Shown piece by piece: positions 1 through 6,714 of a stretch of DNA of 9,965 nucleotides. This DNA comes from Bifidobacterium breve (GTDB taxonomy: Bacteria; Actinomycetota; Actinomycetes; Mycobacteriales; Mycobacteriaceae), in assembly GCA_945882475.1 (NCBI GenBank), contig CAMCWJ010000085.1, positions 1 to 9,965 on the forward strand. The letters run 5' to 3'. The translations under genes and the position numbers were made by a program. Below the pieces are notes generated by a model that was given only the letters and a program-made list of their open reading frames with translations, was not told the origin of the DNA and did not search any database. How positions within the stretch are numbered: position 1 is the first letter of the stretch; every line of letters starts with the position of its first letter.

Positions 1-1
1 C

Positions 2-436
2 GCGGTGCAGTACCGCACCCATGGTCTGCAGAGCTACGCCGGCAGCGCGCACCCCAGCCTGCCGAACCGATGGGAGTTGGTCGGGCCGGTCGGCTTCGTC
101 GGCTTCGCGTGGTTCGACTACCTGCAGACGGTCACCGCCCACGCGGTGCGGATCATCGCCGAGACCCGCCGTCGCGGGGCGGCGGCCGCCGAAGTGACCT
201 CCGATGCCTTCGACGAACGCAACCGCAAACTCGAGCGACAGGGCCGGGCGATGCGCCTCTACTTCACCGAGTGCAATCCCGGGCTGAACACCTACTTCGT
301 CAACTCCCTCGGGCAGGCCGTGTACTACCGGCCCGAAACCATCGCCGCCTCAAGGAGATTCAGCCGAACGTCCCCATTGGAGGACTACGCATTCACGCCT
401 CAACCGGCTCCGGCCGCCCGGGCGGTGTCCGCATGA
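2..436 (+). CDS. C-terminal part of a flavin-dependent monooxygenase-like protein (5' end outside window)
   Basis: The reading frame is open from the left edge to TGA at 434-436, so only the last ~144 residues are present and the start lies upstream. What remains resembles the C-terminal end of FAD/NADPH-dependent monooxygenases of the flavin-containing / Baeyer-Villiger group. The segment THGLQSYAGSAHP is followed by a WELVGPVGFVGFAWFDY stretch and then an HAVRIIAE helix, the arrangement seen where these enzymes close their second dinucleotide-binding fold (GP.G...F followed by Q..HA..I). Such enzymes insert oxygen into ketones or hydroxylate lipophilic substrates. The FAD and NADPH glycine motifs would be upstream and cannot be checked, so the family call is an inference from the tail. 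The stop overlaps the next start (ATGA at 433-436), which implies co-transcription and translational coupling with the SDR. A different FAD-dependent oxidoreductase is the main alternative. Confidence 0.65.
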   Translation, partial: AVQYRTHGLQSYAGSAHPSLPNRWELVGPVGFVGFAWFDYLQTVTAHAVRIIAETRRRGAAAAEVTSDAFDERNRKLERQGRAMRLYFTECNPGLNTYFVNSLGQAVYYRPETIAASRRFSRTSPLEDYAFTPQPAPAARAVSA

Positions 437-1263
437 TTGACTCGGCGCAGCGGCCACTGGAAGGCAGAGTCGCCTACATCACCGGCGCCGCCCGCGGACA
501 GGGCCGGGCGCACTGCGTCCGGTTGGCCCGCGCGGGGGCGAACATCGTCGCCATCGACGCCTGCGGTCCGGTCGGTTCGCACATCGGCTACCCACCCGCG
601 CAGCCCGAGGATCTGGCCGAAACCGTTCGGTTGGTCGAGGACGAGGGTGCCAAGATCTCCGCCCACCCCGTCGACGTCCGCGACCTCGCCGGCCAGCAAC
701 GCGTGATCGCCAGTGCCGTAGAGCAATTCGGCCGTCTCGACATCGTCGTCGCCAACGCCGGCGTGATGAGTTGGGGCCGCGCCTGGGAGATTCCCGCCGA
801 GCAGTGGCAGGAGATGATCGACATCAACCTGACCGGATTCTGGAACACGATCAAGGCGGCGGCACCGGCGATGATCGAGGCGGGCAACGGTGGGTCCATC
901 ATCGCGATCAGTTCGGCCGCGGGCATCAAAGCGGTACCCGGCGCAGGCCATTACAGCGCAAGTAAGTTCGGCATCGTCGGCCTCACCAACTCGCTGGCAA
1001 TCGAATTGGGGGAGTACGACATCCGGGTCAACTCCGTGCACACCTACGGCGTCGACACCCCACTGGGCAACGATCCGTCGCTGTATGCGACATTCGAGAA
1101 GCATCCGCGCTTTGCTTACAGCTTTTCGCCAGGCGCGCTGGAGACGAATTCCCTGACCCCGCCTGAGCAGGTCAGCGAAGTCGTGCTGTTTCTGGCCAGC
1201 GACGCCTCGGCGCTGATGACCGGCACCCAGGTGGCGGCCGACAAGGGTTATCTCAAGATTTAG
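433..1263 (+). CDS. Mycofactocin-coupled SDR family oxidoreductase
   Basis: This is a 276-residue short-chain dehydrogenase/reductase. Visible motifs are the cofactor loop TGAARGQG (residues 17-24), Asp42 at the end of beta-2 (favouring NAD over NADP), NAG (108-110), Asn132 in INLTG, and the catalytic Ser161, Tyr174 and Lys178 (YSASK). Compared with ordinary ~250-residue SDRs it carries an extra loop between beta-2 and alpha-3 (about 43-75) containing a PEDLAETVRLVE stretch. That insertion is characteristic of the actinobacterial SDRs that hold NAD tightly and pass electrons to the peptide-derived cofactor mycofactocin. It probably oxidises an alcohol to a ketone or aldehyde; the substrate is unknown. 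The ATG at 433 is chosen because it overlaps the upstream stop as ATGA and gives the normal SDR N-terminus (GRVAYITGAARG); the frame stays open further upstream, but that part has no SDR character. No strong Shine-Dalgarno is seen, consistent with coupling. Its stop overlaps that of the convergent acyl-CoA synthetase. Confidence 0.88.
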   Translation: MIDSAQRPLEGRVAYITGAARGQGRAHCVRLARAGANIVAIDACGPVGSHIGYPPAQPEDLAETVRLVEDEGAKISAHPVDVRDLAGQQRVIASAVEQFGRLDIVVANAGVMSWGRAWEIPAEQWQEMIDINLTGFWNTIKAAAPAMIEAGNGGSIIAISSAAGIKAVPGAGHYSASKFGIVGLTNSLAIELGEYDIRVNSVHTYGVDTPLGNDPSLYATFEKHPRFAYSFSPGALETNSLTPPEQVSEVVLFLASDASALMTGTQVAADKGYLKI

Positions 1264-2933
1264 CTCGGCCCGGGGCTTTCCGCCGCAAGCGCCTTGGCCC
1301 ACCGGTAGTCGGCCTTACCGGCCGGCGAGCGCACCACCTTGTCAGTGCGCACGAACGCCTTGGGGAACTTGTACTGGGCGATATGCGGGCGGCAGGCCTC
1401 GAGCAGTTCCTCGTCGGTGGCGGTCTTACCCTGCGCGAGTTGGACGATCGCGACCACCTCGCTGCCCCAGCGTTCCGAGGGCCGGCCGGCGACGACGACG
1501 TCGTACACGGCCGGATGGCTGGCCACCGCTCGCTCGACCTCCTCGGCAAAGATCTTCTCCCCGCCGGAGTTGATGGTCACCGAGTCGCGGCCAAGTAGTT
1601 CGATGCGGCCGTCGGCCAGATAGCAGGCCTTGTCGCCGGGAATCGAGAACCGCACACCGTCGATGGTGGGGAAGGTGCGCGCGGTCTTCTCCGCATCGCC
1701 TAGATAGCCCAGCGGCACGAACACCCGTCGGGCCAGCCAGCCCTCGCCTTCGCCGGGGGATAGCACCCGGCTGAAGTCCGTTGCCACGACCGTGGTGTCG
1801 GCCAGCGGAGTGAAGGTGGCGGCCTGCATGTCGGCGCCCTTGGTCGCGATGCTGGTCATCTGCGCGCCCGACTCCGAGGCGCCGACGGCGTCGAGGATCA
1901 TCAGGTTGGGCAGCACCGTGAGTAGCCGGTCGCGGACCGTCGGGGACAGCGGCGCGCCGCCGTTGGTCAGTGCCAGCAGCCCGGAGAGGTCGTAGTCACC
2001 CTTCTCGATCGCATCGACCAGTGGCCTGGCCATGGCATCGCCGACCACCGGGATGCTCAACACGCGTTCGCGCGCGGCCAACGCCAGAATCCCGTCGGCG
2101 TCGAACCGGGTGACGTCCTCGGGGATGGCGATCCAGCCGCCGGCGCTGATGGTGTTGAAGACACCCCACTGGGCGGCGCCGTGCATCAGCGGAGGCAGAA
2201 CCAGGAACGACCGAACCCCGGGTGCGGCTTTCACCTGGTCGATCAGATCCTGATAGGAGTTCAACTCCGCGCCACCGGTGAATGGTCGGCCGCCCATGGC
2301 AGACATGAAGATGTCGTGCTGACGCCACAGCACACCCTTGGGCATCCCGGTGGTGCCGCCGGTGTAGAGGATGTAAAGATCGTCGCCGCTGGGGATGGGC
2401 ATTCCGGTGGCGGGTTCGGCTGTGGCGGTGATGGATTCGTAGTCCACCGCACCATCGAGCAGCGGATTGCCGGAATCGTCGGCGACCTGGATGAGCACCT
2501 GAAGATCGGGCAGCCGATCTCGGATCGCGGCCACCTGCGGGGCGAACTCGGCGGCGTAGACCAGGGCCTTGGCCCGCGCGTCGCCCAGCAGGTAGAGCAA
2601 CTCCTCCTCGACGTAGCGGTAATTGACGTTGAACGGCGCGACCCGGGCGCGGTAGCCGGCGACCATGGCCTCGAGGTACTCGTTGCCGTTGCGCAAATAC
2701 AACCCGAGGTGGTCCTGACCTGACTCCTGGCCCTGCAGCTGATCGCGTTCGGTGTGGCAACCCAGGCCCCGGGCGACCAGATAATGCGCGACGCCGTCGA
2801 TGCGGGCGTCCAGCTGGGCGTAGGTCAGCCGCAGATTCCGCCAGATCAGAGCGGTCTGATCCGGTAGTTCAGCGGCTACGGTGCGGAACACCGTGGACAG
2901 GTCGAAGTCGGCGCGATCGGTAACCATGGCCAC
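1260..2933 (-). CDS. Acyl-CoA synthetase (FadD-type, AMP-forming)
   Basis: A 557-residue member of the adenylate-forming ANL superfamily, predicted to activate a carboxylic acid as acyl-AMP and then acyl-CoA. The ATP P-loop YTGGTTGMPKG is at residues 190-200, the A5 motif GASESG at 351-356, the A7 aspartate in IPGDK at 431-435, the hinge/A8 region GRDSVTINSGGEK at 448-460 followed by EEVE, and the C-terminal catalytic lysine in SPAGK at 540. The motifs RPLVDA and DYRWAK and the IPGD variant of A7 resemble the mycobacterial FadD19-like group (steroid side-chain and fatty-acid activation), but the substrate cannot be assigned. Residues ~58-76 look longer than the usual linker in this part of the fold. 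GTG at 2933 follows a GGAGG on the minus strand (2949-2945) by 11 nt. An in-frame ATG at 2927 is an alternative start, with TACAGT 6 nt upstream that could make it leaderless. It is divergent from the luciferase-like gene and convergent with the SDR. Confidence 0.92.
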   Translation of the reverse strand: MAMVTDRADFDLSTVFRTVAAELPDQTALIWRNLRLTYAQLDARIDGVAHYLVARGLGCHTERDQLQGQESGQDHLGLYLRNGNEYLEAMVAGYRARVAPFNVNYRYVEEELLYLLGDARAKALVYAAEFAPQVAAIRDRLPDLQVLIQVADDSGNPLLDGAVDYESITATAEPATGMPIPSGDDLYILYTGGTTGMPKGVLWRQHDIFMSAMGGRPFTGGAELNSYQDLIDQVKAAPGVRSFLVLPPLMHGAAQWGVFNTISAGGWIAIPEDVTRFDADGILALAARERVLSIPVVGDAMARPLVDAIEKGDYDLSGLLALTNGGAPLSPTVRDRLLTVLPNLMILDAVGASESGAQMTSIATKGADMQAATFTPLADTTVVATDFSRVLSPGEGEGWLARRVFVPLGYLGDAEKTARTFPTIDGVRFSIPGDKACYLADGRIELLGRDSVTINSGGEKIFAEEVERAVASHPAVYDVVVAGRPSERWGSEVVAIVQLAQGKTATDEELLEACRPHIAQYKFPKAFVRTDKVVRSPAGKADYRWAKALAAESPGPS

Positions 2934-2966
2934 ACTGTATTAGGCCTCCGGTCGGGGCATACAGTG
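2933..2966. promoter_or_regulatory. Divergent promoter/operator candidate with 8-bp inverted repeat
   Basis: CACTGTAT at 2933-2940 and ATACAGTG at 2959-2966 are perfect reverse complements separated by 18 bp. Each arm contains a TACAGT hexamer of the TANNNT (-10) type pointing outward, at 2939-2934 on the minus strand and 2960-2965 on the plus strand. The two promoters would therefore sit back to back, each -35 zone overlapping the other's -10, and fire toward the acyl-CoA synthetase and the luciferase-like oxidoreductase. The symmetry could also be an operator for a dimeric repressor. The minus-strand Shine-Dalgarno GGAGG (2949-2945) lies between the arms, so minus transcripts carrying it would need a start further upstream than the 2934-2939 hexamer. 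Function is inferred from sequence only. Confidence 0.45.
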
Positions 2967-2988
2967 CTTACGACTGCCGACCGAGACC

Positions 2989-2993
2989 AGGAG
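2989..2993 (+). promoter_or_regulatory. Shine-Dalgarno AGGAG deciding the start of the luciferase-like gene
   Basis: AGGAG ends 5 nt before GTG at 2999. A second in-frame GTG at 2993 overlaps the last base of this motif and so could not use it, which favours 2999 as the true start. Confidence 0.7.
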
Positions 2994-2998
2994 TGCCC

Positions 2999-3928
2999 GT
3001 GAGCACTGAGCGCGCCCGTATCGACTTTCCATCCCGGATCGGGGTGTGGTGGGCCAGTGACAGTTGGTCGATGCCGGCCGCCCAAGAGGTCGCCCAGGAG
3101 ATCGAGGAGCTGGGATACGGCTCGCTGTTTCTTCCCGAGGTTGGCCTGAAGGATTGCTTGGTGGAGTCGGCGGCCTTCCTGGCCGCCACCGAACGCCTCG
3201 TGGTCGGCACCGGGATCGCCAACATTCACGCCCGGATCGCCGGGACCACCGAAGGCGGCGGCCGCACCTTGACCGCGCTGTACCCGGGCCGGTTCGTGCT
3301 GGGCCTTGGCGTCAGCCACGGGCCGCTGGTGCAGAACATGCTGGGCGGCACCTACGCCAAACCGTTGGAAACCATGCGCGCCTACCTGGATCGGATGGCG
3401 GCGCTGCCGGAGATGATCGAGCCGGGCTCAGGACGGCCCACCCGGCTGCTTGCGGCCTTGGGGCCCAAGATGATTGAGCTGTCAGGTACTCACGCTGACG
3501 GGGCTCACCCCTACCTGGTGACACCGGCGCAGACCGCGACAACCCGGGCGATCCTCGGTCCGGACAAATGGATCGTCTCCGAGCAGGCGGTGGTGGTCGG
3601 CCGGGACGTCGCTGGCGACGACGACGAACAGTTGCGCCGGGCGCACCTGCACCTGCAGATCTACTCGGGCCTGCCGAACTACCGCAACTCCTGGCTGCGC
3701 CAGGGCTTCGACGAGTCCGACTTCACCCCCGGCGGATCAGAACGGCTGGCCCGCGGCATCGTCGGCATGGGTTCGGTGGAACAGGCCGCAGCTACGGTGA
3801 CCGCTCATCTGGACGCCGGTGCCGATCATGTGGTGGTGCAGGTGCTCGGTGACGGCAACCCGGCCTGGGACCCGCGGCCGGCTCTGCGGGAACTTGCCGC
3901 GGTATTGCGGCCCGGTGTCAGCGCTTGA
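2999..3928 (+). CDS. LLM-class (luciferase-like) F420-dependent oxidoreductase
   Basis: A 309-residue TIM-barrel protein of the bacterial luciferase-like family. Diagnostic stretches are IGVWWASDS (residues 14-22), the LGYGSLFLPE strand-helix (38-47), VVGTGIANIHAR (68-79), YPGRFVLGLGVSHGPLV (95-111), and a C-terminal GSVEQAAATVTAHLDAGADHV region (258-278). From memory this pattern matches the mycobacterial subfamily represented by M. smegmatis MSMEG_4141, annotated as probable coenzyme-F420-dependent oxidoreductases. F420 rather than FMN use is inferred from the subfamily. Such enzymes are cytosolic and transfer hydride to or from diverse small molecules; the substrate here is unknown. GTG at 2999 is chosen for its AGGAG. 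It is divergent from the acyl-CoA synthetase, which suggests shared control and perhaps a shared pathway. Its 3' end overlaps the convergent small gene by 11 bp (3918-3928). Confidence 0.88.
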   Translation: MSTERARIDFPSRIGVWWASDSWSMPAAQEVAQEIEELGYGSLFLPEVGLKDCLVESAAFLAATERLVVGTGIANIHARIAGTTEGGGRTLTALYPGRFVLGLGVSHGPLVQNMLGGTYAKPLETMRAYLDRMAALPEMIEPGSGRPTRLLAALGPKMIELSGTHADGAHPYLVTPAQTATTRAILGPDKWIVSEQAVVVGRDVAGDDDEQLRRAHLHLQIYSGLPNYRNSWLRQGFDESDFTPGGSERLARGIVGMGSVEQAAATVTAHLDAGADHVVVQVLGDGNPAWDPRPALRELAAVLRPGVSA

Positions 3929-4148
3929 GCCAGGTGCGAACGGTGCCCAGTTCGCGGGTGTAATGCTCGTACGTGTCGTCGGTGAACGCCGATGCGCCGC
4001 TGATCTTGTCGTCGCCCTGCCAAATCACCCGAACCCGTGAGTTGCCTCGGAGGTAGACGTCGGTGCGCCCGTCGCTGACCCGTCGCACCCAACCCTGCTC
4101 CTCGCCGAGGTGTGCCAGGGTCTGGCGCTCGTCGGTCCCAGTCGTCAT
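3918..4148 (-). CDS. Small conserved-looking protein of unknown function (76 aa)
   Basis: ATG at 4148 is preceded by GAGGAG (4160-4155 on the minus strand) with a 6-nt spacer, a strong ribosome-binding site, so this is probably a real gene. The product is soluble, with no signal peptide, transmembrane stretch or cysteine. It begins with a polar segment (MTTGTDERQTLAHLGEEQGW), followed by a likely beta-rich core (TDVYLRGNSRVRVIWQGDDKI read as two strands around a turn) and a C-terminal aromatic and charged helix ending RTWLKR. I do not recognise a named family. It begins 34 nt after the stop of the HugZ-like gene on the same strand, so it is probably the last gene of the permease-HugZ operon. 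Its 3' end overlaps the convergent luciferase-like gene by 11 bp. The same frame stays open upstream to 4790, but that extension only shadows the HugZ-like gene. Confidence 0.75.
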   Translation of the reverse strand: MTTGTDERQTLAHLGEEQGWVRRVSDGRTDVYLRGNSRVRVIWQGDDKISGASAFTDDTYEHYTRELGTVRTWLKR

Positions 4149-4154
4149 GGCCGT

Positions 4155-4160
4155 CTCCTC
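4155..4160 (-). promoter_or_regulatory. Shine-Dalgarno GAGGAG of the 76-aa gene
   Basis: The minus strand reads GAGGAG, 6 nt before ATG at 4148. It fixes the start of the small gene and argues against the much longer frame that runs upstream through the HugZ-like gene. Confidence 0.7.
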
Positions 4161-4182
4161 GTCGATGTATCGGTGATCAACG

Positions 4183-5004
4183 CTACCCGGCCGCGGGATT
4201 CGGATCGGACTGGCGTGCGCGTTGCACCAGATCCACTGCTGCCGAACGCAAGTCGTCAACCGAGGACAGCGGACCGCCGAACCCGACCCGGGTGTAGGCA
4301 TCGCCGCGCGGCGTGCTGACTCGCAGGTCCAGACCATAGCGGTCGACGCCGGTGCAGACGGCACGGTCGGTGTCGGGATAGCCGCCCAGCACCCTGGCCA
4401 TCTCCGCCAGTGCCCCGGCGTGGTCGGCGTTGAGGTGGCTGATCGCGCCGGCGGCGTGCGGCCGGATCGGATCGGGTGCGGCCGCGGCGTAGTCGGCGGC
4501 GGTCGCAGAGTCCATCCGGCCGTAGCCGCCCACCCAGCGCACCCGGTGTACCCGCAGTACCCACACCGAGAAGTCGCTGTAGTCGATGTAGTACTTCGCC
4601 GCCGCCACGGCTGCCACGTGTGCGTCGCGGGCGGCCGAAAGTTCGGTTCCAGCCGGTCTTTCCACCACACCGGCCAACGTGATGCGTCCGCTGGCCAACG
4701 GATCGTCCTCGGACTCGGGCGCCACCACGGCCAGGCTCGCCCGCGGATCGGCGGCCAGGTTACGGCCATGCTCTGCGAGGTGCGAGACACACAGCACCGG
4801 TGCGCCGTCGAGCAGGCCGTAGGTGACGAACGAGGCCCACGGATCGCCGGCGGTGGTCAGGCTGGCCAGGGTGCCGATGTTGGTGGCTGCGGCGATGGTC
4901 CGCGCCTCCTCGGCGGCGGAGGGCCGGGTGGGATCGGCGATCGGACCCAACGGCGGCGGGATGGTCGGGGCGTCGCCCGGGTCGCCGTGATCAAGGGAAG
5001 CCAC
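4183..5004 (-). CDS. HugZ/pyridoxamine-phosphate-oxidase-like split-barrel protein with C-terminal DUF2470 domain
   Basis: A 273-residue two-domain protein. Residues ~30-160 form a PNPOx-like split barrel: GTLASL (44-49), a central YGLLDGAPVLCVSHLAEHGRN stretch with ADPRASL (85-91), the RITLAGVVERP strand (107-117), a KYYIDYSDFSVW segment and VGGYGRM (158-164). Residues ~180-262 form a DUF2470-type domain with the signature HLNADH (190-195). This architecture is shared with HugZ-family heme oxygenases and with plant glutamyl-tRNA-reductase-binding proteins; members bind heme or flavin. Heme breakdown in this protein is inference, and a heme-binding or redox-sensing role is equally possible. 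The first ~28 residues are proline-rich and probably disordered. GTG at 5004 lacks a clear Shine-Dalgarno but has TATCGT exactly 7 nt upstream, suggesting a leaderless internal transcript. The gene begins 16 nt after the permease stop on the same strand, so it may also be read from the permease promoter. Confidence 0.85.
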   Translation of the reverse strand: MASLDHGDPGDAPTIPPPLGPIADPTRPSAAEEARTIAAATNIGTLASLTTAGDPWASFVTYGLLDGAPVLCVSHLAEHGRNLAADPRASLAVVAPESEDDPLASGRITLAGVVERPAGTELSAARDAHVAAVAAAKYYIDYSDFSVWVLRVHRVRWVGGYGRMDSATAADYAAAAPDPIRPHAAGAISHLNADHAGALAEMARVLGGYPDTDRAVCTGVDRYGLDLRVSTPRGDAYTRVGFGGPLSSVDDLRSAAVDLVQRARQSDPNPAAG

Positions 5005-5011
5005 GTCCGCG

Positions 5012-5017
5012 ACGATA
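5012..5017 (-). promoter_or_regulatory. Candidate -10 element (TATCGT) for leaderless HugZ-like mRNA
   Basis: The minus strand reads TATCGT, then 7 nt, then GTG at 5004. This TANNNT-N7-start spacing would place transcription initiation at or within a base of the start codon. It sits just past the permease stop codon (5023-5021), so the HugZ-like and 76-aa genes could be expressed apart from the permease. No recognisable -35 was found. Confidence 0.4.
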
Positions 5018-5020
5018 CCG

Positions 5021-6712
5021 CTACGTAAGCAGGGCCCATCCCATCAGGATGCTGACGACCAGTGCCACCACAGTGACCGGGATACCGAAACGCACGAACG
5101 TACTTGTCGAGTACCCGCCCGGGCCCATCACCATCAGATTGGTTTGATGCGCGATCGGGTTGAGAAAGGTCAGCGAGATACAGGTGCCGATGAGGATCAG
5201 CAGTACCGCCGGGTTCAGCCCCGCACTGTTGGCCACTTCAATCGCGACCGGGGTCAGGATGGCCGCCGCGGCGGCATTGGTCACCAAGTTCGTGAGCACC
5301 GTGGTGACCACTGCGAACACCACGGCGACCAGAACCGCCTGACCACCCGAGAGGTTCACGATCTGAGTTGAAATGATCTCGCCCAGGCCACTTTTCACGA
5401 CGATGGTGCCCAGCCCGATCGAACCGGCGATGATGGCCAGGATGTTCCAATTCAGCGCGCGCGCCGCCGAGCGGGGGGTGAGCACCCGGGTCAACACCAT
5501 CAGGGTGGCGCCCGCTACCGCGATCAGTTCCACCGGTGCCAGTCCAAAGGAACTCGAGAGGATCACGGCCAGCAGAATGGTCAAAGCAGCTGTGGTCTTT
5601 CCGGTCTGCGGCGCCTTACCGGCCGCCTTCTGCCACAGCCCCACCACCGGGTGATCGACAAACACGTCGGCGGACGGCGCGGAAACCAGACATTTGTCGC
5701 CGGGTCTGGCCTCGGTCTTGCGCAACGACCGCGTGGTCTCTGCGGCCACCACCATGATGTCGTCGTCGGACTGAAGTTCCTGGATCGCGGTCGGCTCGTC
5801 GCCCGAGACCGACACTAGAAACAGATTCTGGCGGGCCAGGCCGAATCGGGGACTGCCCCAGAGCATGCGTACACCGTCCTCGGTGGCGCGGTAGGACAGG
5901 ACGTCACCGGCCTCCAGCCGCGTATCGATAGCCACCTTCTGTCCGGTGCGTTTGACAGTGACCAGTTCGAACTCCGCGGCATTCGCGATACCGAGTTCGC
6001 CGGCCGTTCGGCCGATGCTGTTTGCGATGTCGGAGAGCGGGAACTCGGCGCGCCAGGACAACTCCCGGGGTTGTGCCTCGGTGTGGCCGCGCTTCAACAG
6101 CGGCGCTGTCAGTAACAGGACCGCCCAGCCGGCCAGCGCCACCGGCACGGCAATCGGCACAAAGGAGAACATCGACAAATTGACGCCGTAGGTCTTGGCG
6201 ATCCCGGCGATGAGCAGGTTGGAACTCGTTCCGATGAGAGTGGCCGAGCCAGCCAGCGTGGTGGCGTGCGCGACAGGCAGCAGCACTGCCCGGGCTGGGA
6301 CGCCGTTGGTCTGCTCGAGTTCCTTGGTGGCCGGAATCAGCATCGCCATGATGGGCGTGGTGTTGATCAACGCTGACATCACCCCGACCGGGGGGATAAG
6401 CCGCGCCAGTGCCTGCCGGACCGACGTCACCCCGGACAGCAGCCGGAACGTCACGCGGGAGACCACGCCGGTGTAGAAGACGCCCTTGGCGATCACCAGC
6501 ATGGCCGCGATCGTGATGACGCCACCGTTGCTCAACCCGGCGAACAACTCTCCGGGTGTCGCGATCCCGAGGAGTCCGGCCAGCACTAGGGCACACACCA
6601 GCGCCAGTACGGCCGGTACCCGGCCGCTGACGATTGCCGCGAGCGTGATCACCACGATGATCGCGGCGAGGGCTGGCATGGCTGTCAGTCTGGCATGGCG
6701 GTACTTTGACAT
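5021..6712 (-). CDS. SLC13/DASS-type membrane permease with central regulatory (TrkA-C-like) domain
   Basis: A 563-residue inner-membrane transporter of the ion-transporter/SLC13 superfamily. The N-terminal half (about 12-205) has hydrophobic helices and a first re-entrant hairpin with NTTP (117-120) and GTSSN (161-165). A soluble insert follows (about 215-360), whose first part (FPLSDIANSIGRTAGEL, then LEAGDVL at 266-272) resembles a TrkA-C/RCK-C ligand-binding domain, with a second, weaker copy probably after it. The C-terminal half (about 374-563) has TNLVTNAAAA (474-483) and QTNLMVMGPGGY (523-534), the family's second substrate/sodium-site signature. Known relatives move dicarboxylates, sulfate or other anions with sodium; the substrate here is not assignable. 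ATG at 6712 is chosen because GGAG lies 6 nt upstream (6722-6719). An ATG at 6679, which begins directly at the first membrane helix, is a possible alternative with no visible Shine-Dalgarno. It heads a leftward operon with the HugZ-like and 76-aa genes. Confidence 0.87.
   Translation of the reverse strand: MSKYRHARLTAMPALAAIIVVITLAAIVSGRVPAVLALVCALVLAGLLGIATPGELFAGLSNGGVITIAAMLVIAKGVFYTGVVSRVTFRLLSGVTSVRQALARLIPPVGVMSALINTTPIMAMLIPATKELEQTNGVPARAVLLPVAHATTLAGSATLIGTSSNLLIAGIAKTYGVNLSMFSFVPIAVPVALAGWAVLLLTAPLLKRGHTEAQPRELSWRAEFPLSDIANSIGRTAGELGIANAAEFELVTVKRTGQKVAIDTRLEAGDVLSYRATEDGVRMLWGSPRFGLARQNLFLVSVSGDEPTAIQELQSDDDIMVVAAETTRSLRKTEARPGDKCLVSAPSADVFVDHPVVGLWQKAAGKAPQTGKTTAALTILLAVILSSSFGLAPVELIAVAGATLMVLTRVLTPRSAARALNWNILAIIAGSIGLGTIVVKSGLGEIISTQIVNLSGGQAVLVAVVFAVVTTVLTNLVTNAAAAAILTPVAIEVANSAGLNPAVLLILIGTCISLTFLNPIAHQTNLMVMGPGGYSTSTFVRFGIPVTVVALVVSILMGWALLT
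6702..6707 (+). promoter_or_regulatory. Candidate -10 element (TACTTT) for leaderless GreA-like mRNA
   Basis: TACTTT ends 7 nt before ATG at 6715, fitting a transcript that starts at the A of the start codon. No Shine-Dalgarno precedes this ATG, which agrees with leaderless translation. The element lies inside the first codons of the divergent permease gene. No clear -35 is visible. Confidence 0.5.
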
Positions 6713-6714
6713 GC

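Noticed and set aside
70..432. 5' extension of the SDR frame upstream of 433
   Set aside because: The residues encoded are low-complexity arginine/glycine-rich and overlap the monooxygenase-like frame, which has a meaningful sequence; the SDR fold begins just after 433.
400..1302. Long minus-strand open frame (300 codons) opposite the SDR
   Set aside because: The composition is typical of GC-rich antisense shadow translation (R/G/A/D-rich, no domain), while the plus strand encodes a complete SDR with all catalytic motifs.
4222..5028. 268-codon plus-strand frame opposite the HugZ-like gene
   Set aside because: No family resemblance and typical shadow composition; the minus strand carries a clear two-domain protein.
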